DNA of 36,724 nucleotides, taken from assembly GCA_018819165.1 (NCBI GenBank), contig JAHJQP010000189.1:1-36724 (forward strand). Reading direction: 5' to 3'. The translations under genes were made by a program, and so were the position numbers. Below, piece by piece: positions 36,201 through 36,724 of this stretch. This DNA is from Pseudomonadota bacterium (GTDB taxonomy: Bacteria; Desulfobacterota; Syntrophia; Syntrophales; UBA5619). Every line of letters starts with the position of its first letter. The first letter of the stretch is position 1. Under the pieces are notes generated by a model that saw nothing but the letters and a program-made list of their open reading frames with translations, was not told the DNA's origin and did no database searches.

Positions 36201-36349
36201 CGACAGGCCGCCAATGGCCGGCGCGCCCACCAGAGATGAAGCATGCTCGGATGCCCTTGGCGGATGGACTTCTCCCGCGCCGAGTGCCTCGATACCTCAG
36301 CAATCGGAAAATCCACCTCTGCCAATCGTTTGCATTCTTTTGGTATCAT
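33293..36349 (-). CDS. DUF1156 DNA methyltransferase (adenine-N6 or cytosine-N4 type)
   Basis: The 1018-residue protein starts with the DUF1156 block (SAREKSIRQGHPSMLHLWWA, then RRPLAACRA). The AdoMet-binding motif I is DPFAGGGSIPLEAL (141-154). The catalytic motif IV is DPPYYDSIPYAHL (538-550), of the D-P-P-Y type that methylates exocyclic amino groups of DNA. Between them are C230, C235 and the CLCC cluster (296-299), which may bind zinc, and probably the target-recognition region. An acidic, low-complexity linker (about 806-842) leads to a C-terminal domain. The ATG has GGAAG upstream. It is the first gene of the pair with the DUF499 ATPase. No restriction enzyme is visible next to it. Modification as part of a defence system is the likely role. 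Confidence 0.88.
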   Translation of the reverse strand: MIPKECKRLAEVDFPIAEVSRHSAREKSIRQGHPSMLHLWWARRPLAACRAMLMALLLPDPCDGHCPDTFKTDARRILLDHTGHPIKWTKQIADNMGLRKTLLSFIADFSNWDHSSDPHYLKTSRALVKAAHPEETPLVVDPFAGGGSIPLEALRIGCEAFASDLNPVACLILKVMLEDIPRYGPELAEELRRVGTEIKKQAEQELAEFYPADPDGAKPIAYLWARTVRCESPNCGAEIPLMRSFWLRKKATRKRALQYRVERPIGKPPSVVLEIFEPKTEKEVPDGTVTRAKATCLCCGTVLPPERVRAQLSEQRGGADVICDENGNRTGGARLLTVVTLHPGMQGRNYRLPTDRDYQSVWKAQKRLQAILDEWEQGGKKSLCPVPDEPIAMNEIRRVSVPLYGATTWGDIFTKRQKYSLHTYAQAICDIDATESCSRLCSLALDRLLILLSAHCRWKPTGESLIDMFGRHAIGMVWDFAESTPGYGNENIFGSWIDKYATLIAFSSPQKLNFGQIQQSDATQNYLPDESCQVWFTDPPYYDSIPYAHLSDCFYVWLKRSLPQTVVGFSESLCPKEGECVVDRPHRLSDSIKDEVYFERKIAEAANVGRKVLSPWGCASIVFAHKTTEGWEALLSGIIGGGWCITASWPIATELSTRLNARDTASLATSVHLVCRPRQENAPVGDWADVLQELPRRVGDWMERLQGEGIRGADLVFACIGPALEIFSRYSKVVDPDEVEIPLGGDATAKEPHKRGYLSYVWEIVGRTALEHVLGTAEALARNGAAGAVEEDARLTALFLWTLQSSNGNGEGKSEKKKGKSEEIEDEGIEDEDEEAAPKSTPKGFSLIFDVVRRFAQPLGIILPSWEGRIIETKKGVVRLLSLTERAKILFGAAGAHAVADRIERDREGSPQLSLFPEMGMDTVPRIRGRGKRRDARQGPGVADQALQTKREATTLDRVHAAMLLQSDGRTNALRTLLKAEQDRGPDFLRLANALSALYPKGSEEKRLLDAMLLAMPR

Positions 36350-36724
36350 TCATCTTCCTTTAAAGAATTACCGTTGATTTATTCAGGTCGTGCTGATTCT
36401 CTGAGGTTCCTCAGTCTATTTACTCCACGTTCCACACTGATTTTATAACACCGTTTCCTGACCAGACGATTCCAATGCGAGTCGAGACTACCTTTCTGAT
36501 TTGTTGGTGGGTTGAGGAAACTTTTCGTATCTGCAAAATGTTCAAAACAATCAATTTGAGCCTGCTCATTATCCTTTATTTTGTGGGTCTTCTCCCAATC
36601 GAGTGGGTAAAATCAATGCCGATTACGCCGCAAGTGCCTGTCTTACGTGGGTAAACGGCCTGTTGAACGCTGAAAAAATATGATATGAACTCTGCATGCG
36701 AAAAAAGAAGCAATTATTGGACGC
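36350..36724. other. Right-end stretch without a convincing gene
   Basis: These 375 bases upstream of the methyltransferase are A+T-rich. The minus-strand frame 36379-36612 is open for 77 codons but has no start codon, so it is at best a remnant. GTGGGTAAA occurs twice (36603-36611 and 36647-36655), the first followed by ATCAATGCCGATTA, which resembles the repeated ends of IS21-like insertion sequences (tentative). A short frame begins at ATG 36696 and runs off the window (MRKKKQLLD); it cannot be judged. The promoter of the methyltransferase should be here but I could not pick one with confidence. Confidence 0.4.

Noticed and set aside
36379..36612. 77-codon minus-strand open frame upstream of the methyltransferase
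   Set aside because: It has no ATG, GTG or TTG near its beginning and no domain I recognise, so it is not called as a gene.

Overview
The window looks like a piece of the chromosome of a GC-rich anaerobic deltaproteobacterium (Desulfobacterota), most likely of the Syntrophales type. This is inferred from gene content: a dcw (division and cell wall) cluster, an ADP-forming acyl-CoA synthetase next to a crotonase, a TAXI-type TRAP transporter and a UPF0182 protein. No 16S rRNA or other taxonomic marker is present, so the placement is an inference.

Positions 1-10052 (+) hold the second half of a dcw cluster: mraY (5' end cut by the window), murD, ftsW, murG, murC, murB, ftsQ, ftsA, ftsZ. The genes are packed or overlapping and form one operon that makes lipid II and the Z-ring/septal machinery. 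No ddl lies between murB and ftsQ. A B12-type radical SAM gene follows (10086-11810); its last codons run through a REP-like palindrome. Then come a large UPF0182 membrane protein and a lipoprotein.

Positions 15436-16311 (-) encode a YitT-family membrane protein with a stem-loop in its leader. It is divergent from an RpiR-family regulator (16701-17612) that has a good sigma70 promoter and a palindrome over the -10. Positions 17777-24466 (+) carry a metabolic block: fused ADP-forming acyl-CoA synthetase, enoyl-CoA hydratase, TAXI substrate-binding protein, DUF1850 protein and fused TRAP permease. A reasonable reading is uptake of an organic acid and its CoA-dependent breakdown with ATP recovery. 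An EamA exporter, an unrecognised Cys-tailed protein, exonuclease III, a DUF484/GAF-like protein and a Ski2-like helicase follow.

At 30137-30212 there is a complete tRNA-Glu(TTC) gene with its own promoter and terminator. To its right the DNA becomes visibly richer in A+T and switches to the minus strand. It encodes a DUF1156 DNA methyltransferase (36349-33293) followed by a DUF499 ATPase (33240-30478). This pair is typical of defence islands (helicase-methylase-ATPase type systems), and the tRNA 3' end is a classical island insertion point. The partner helicase or nuclease is not in the window. The last 375 bp hold no convincing gene but contain repeats resembling the end of an insertion sequence. 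The methylase/ATPase pair is the best candidate for an unusual system here.
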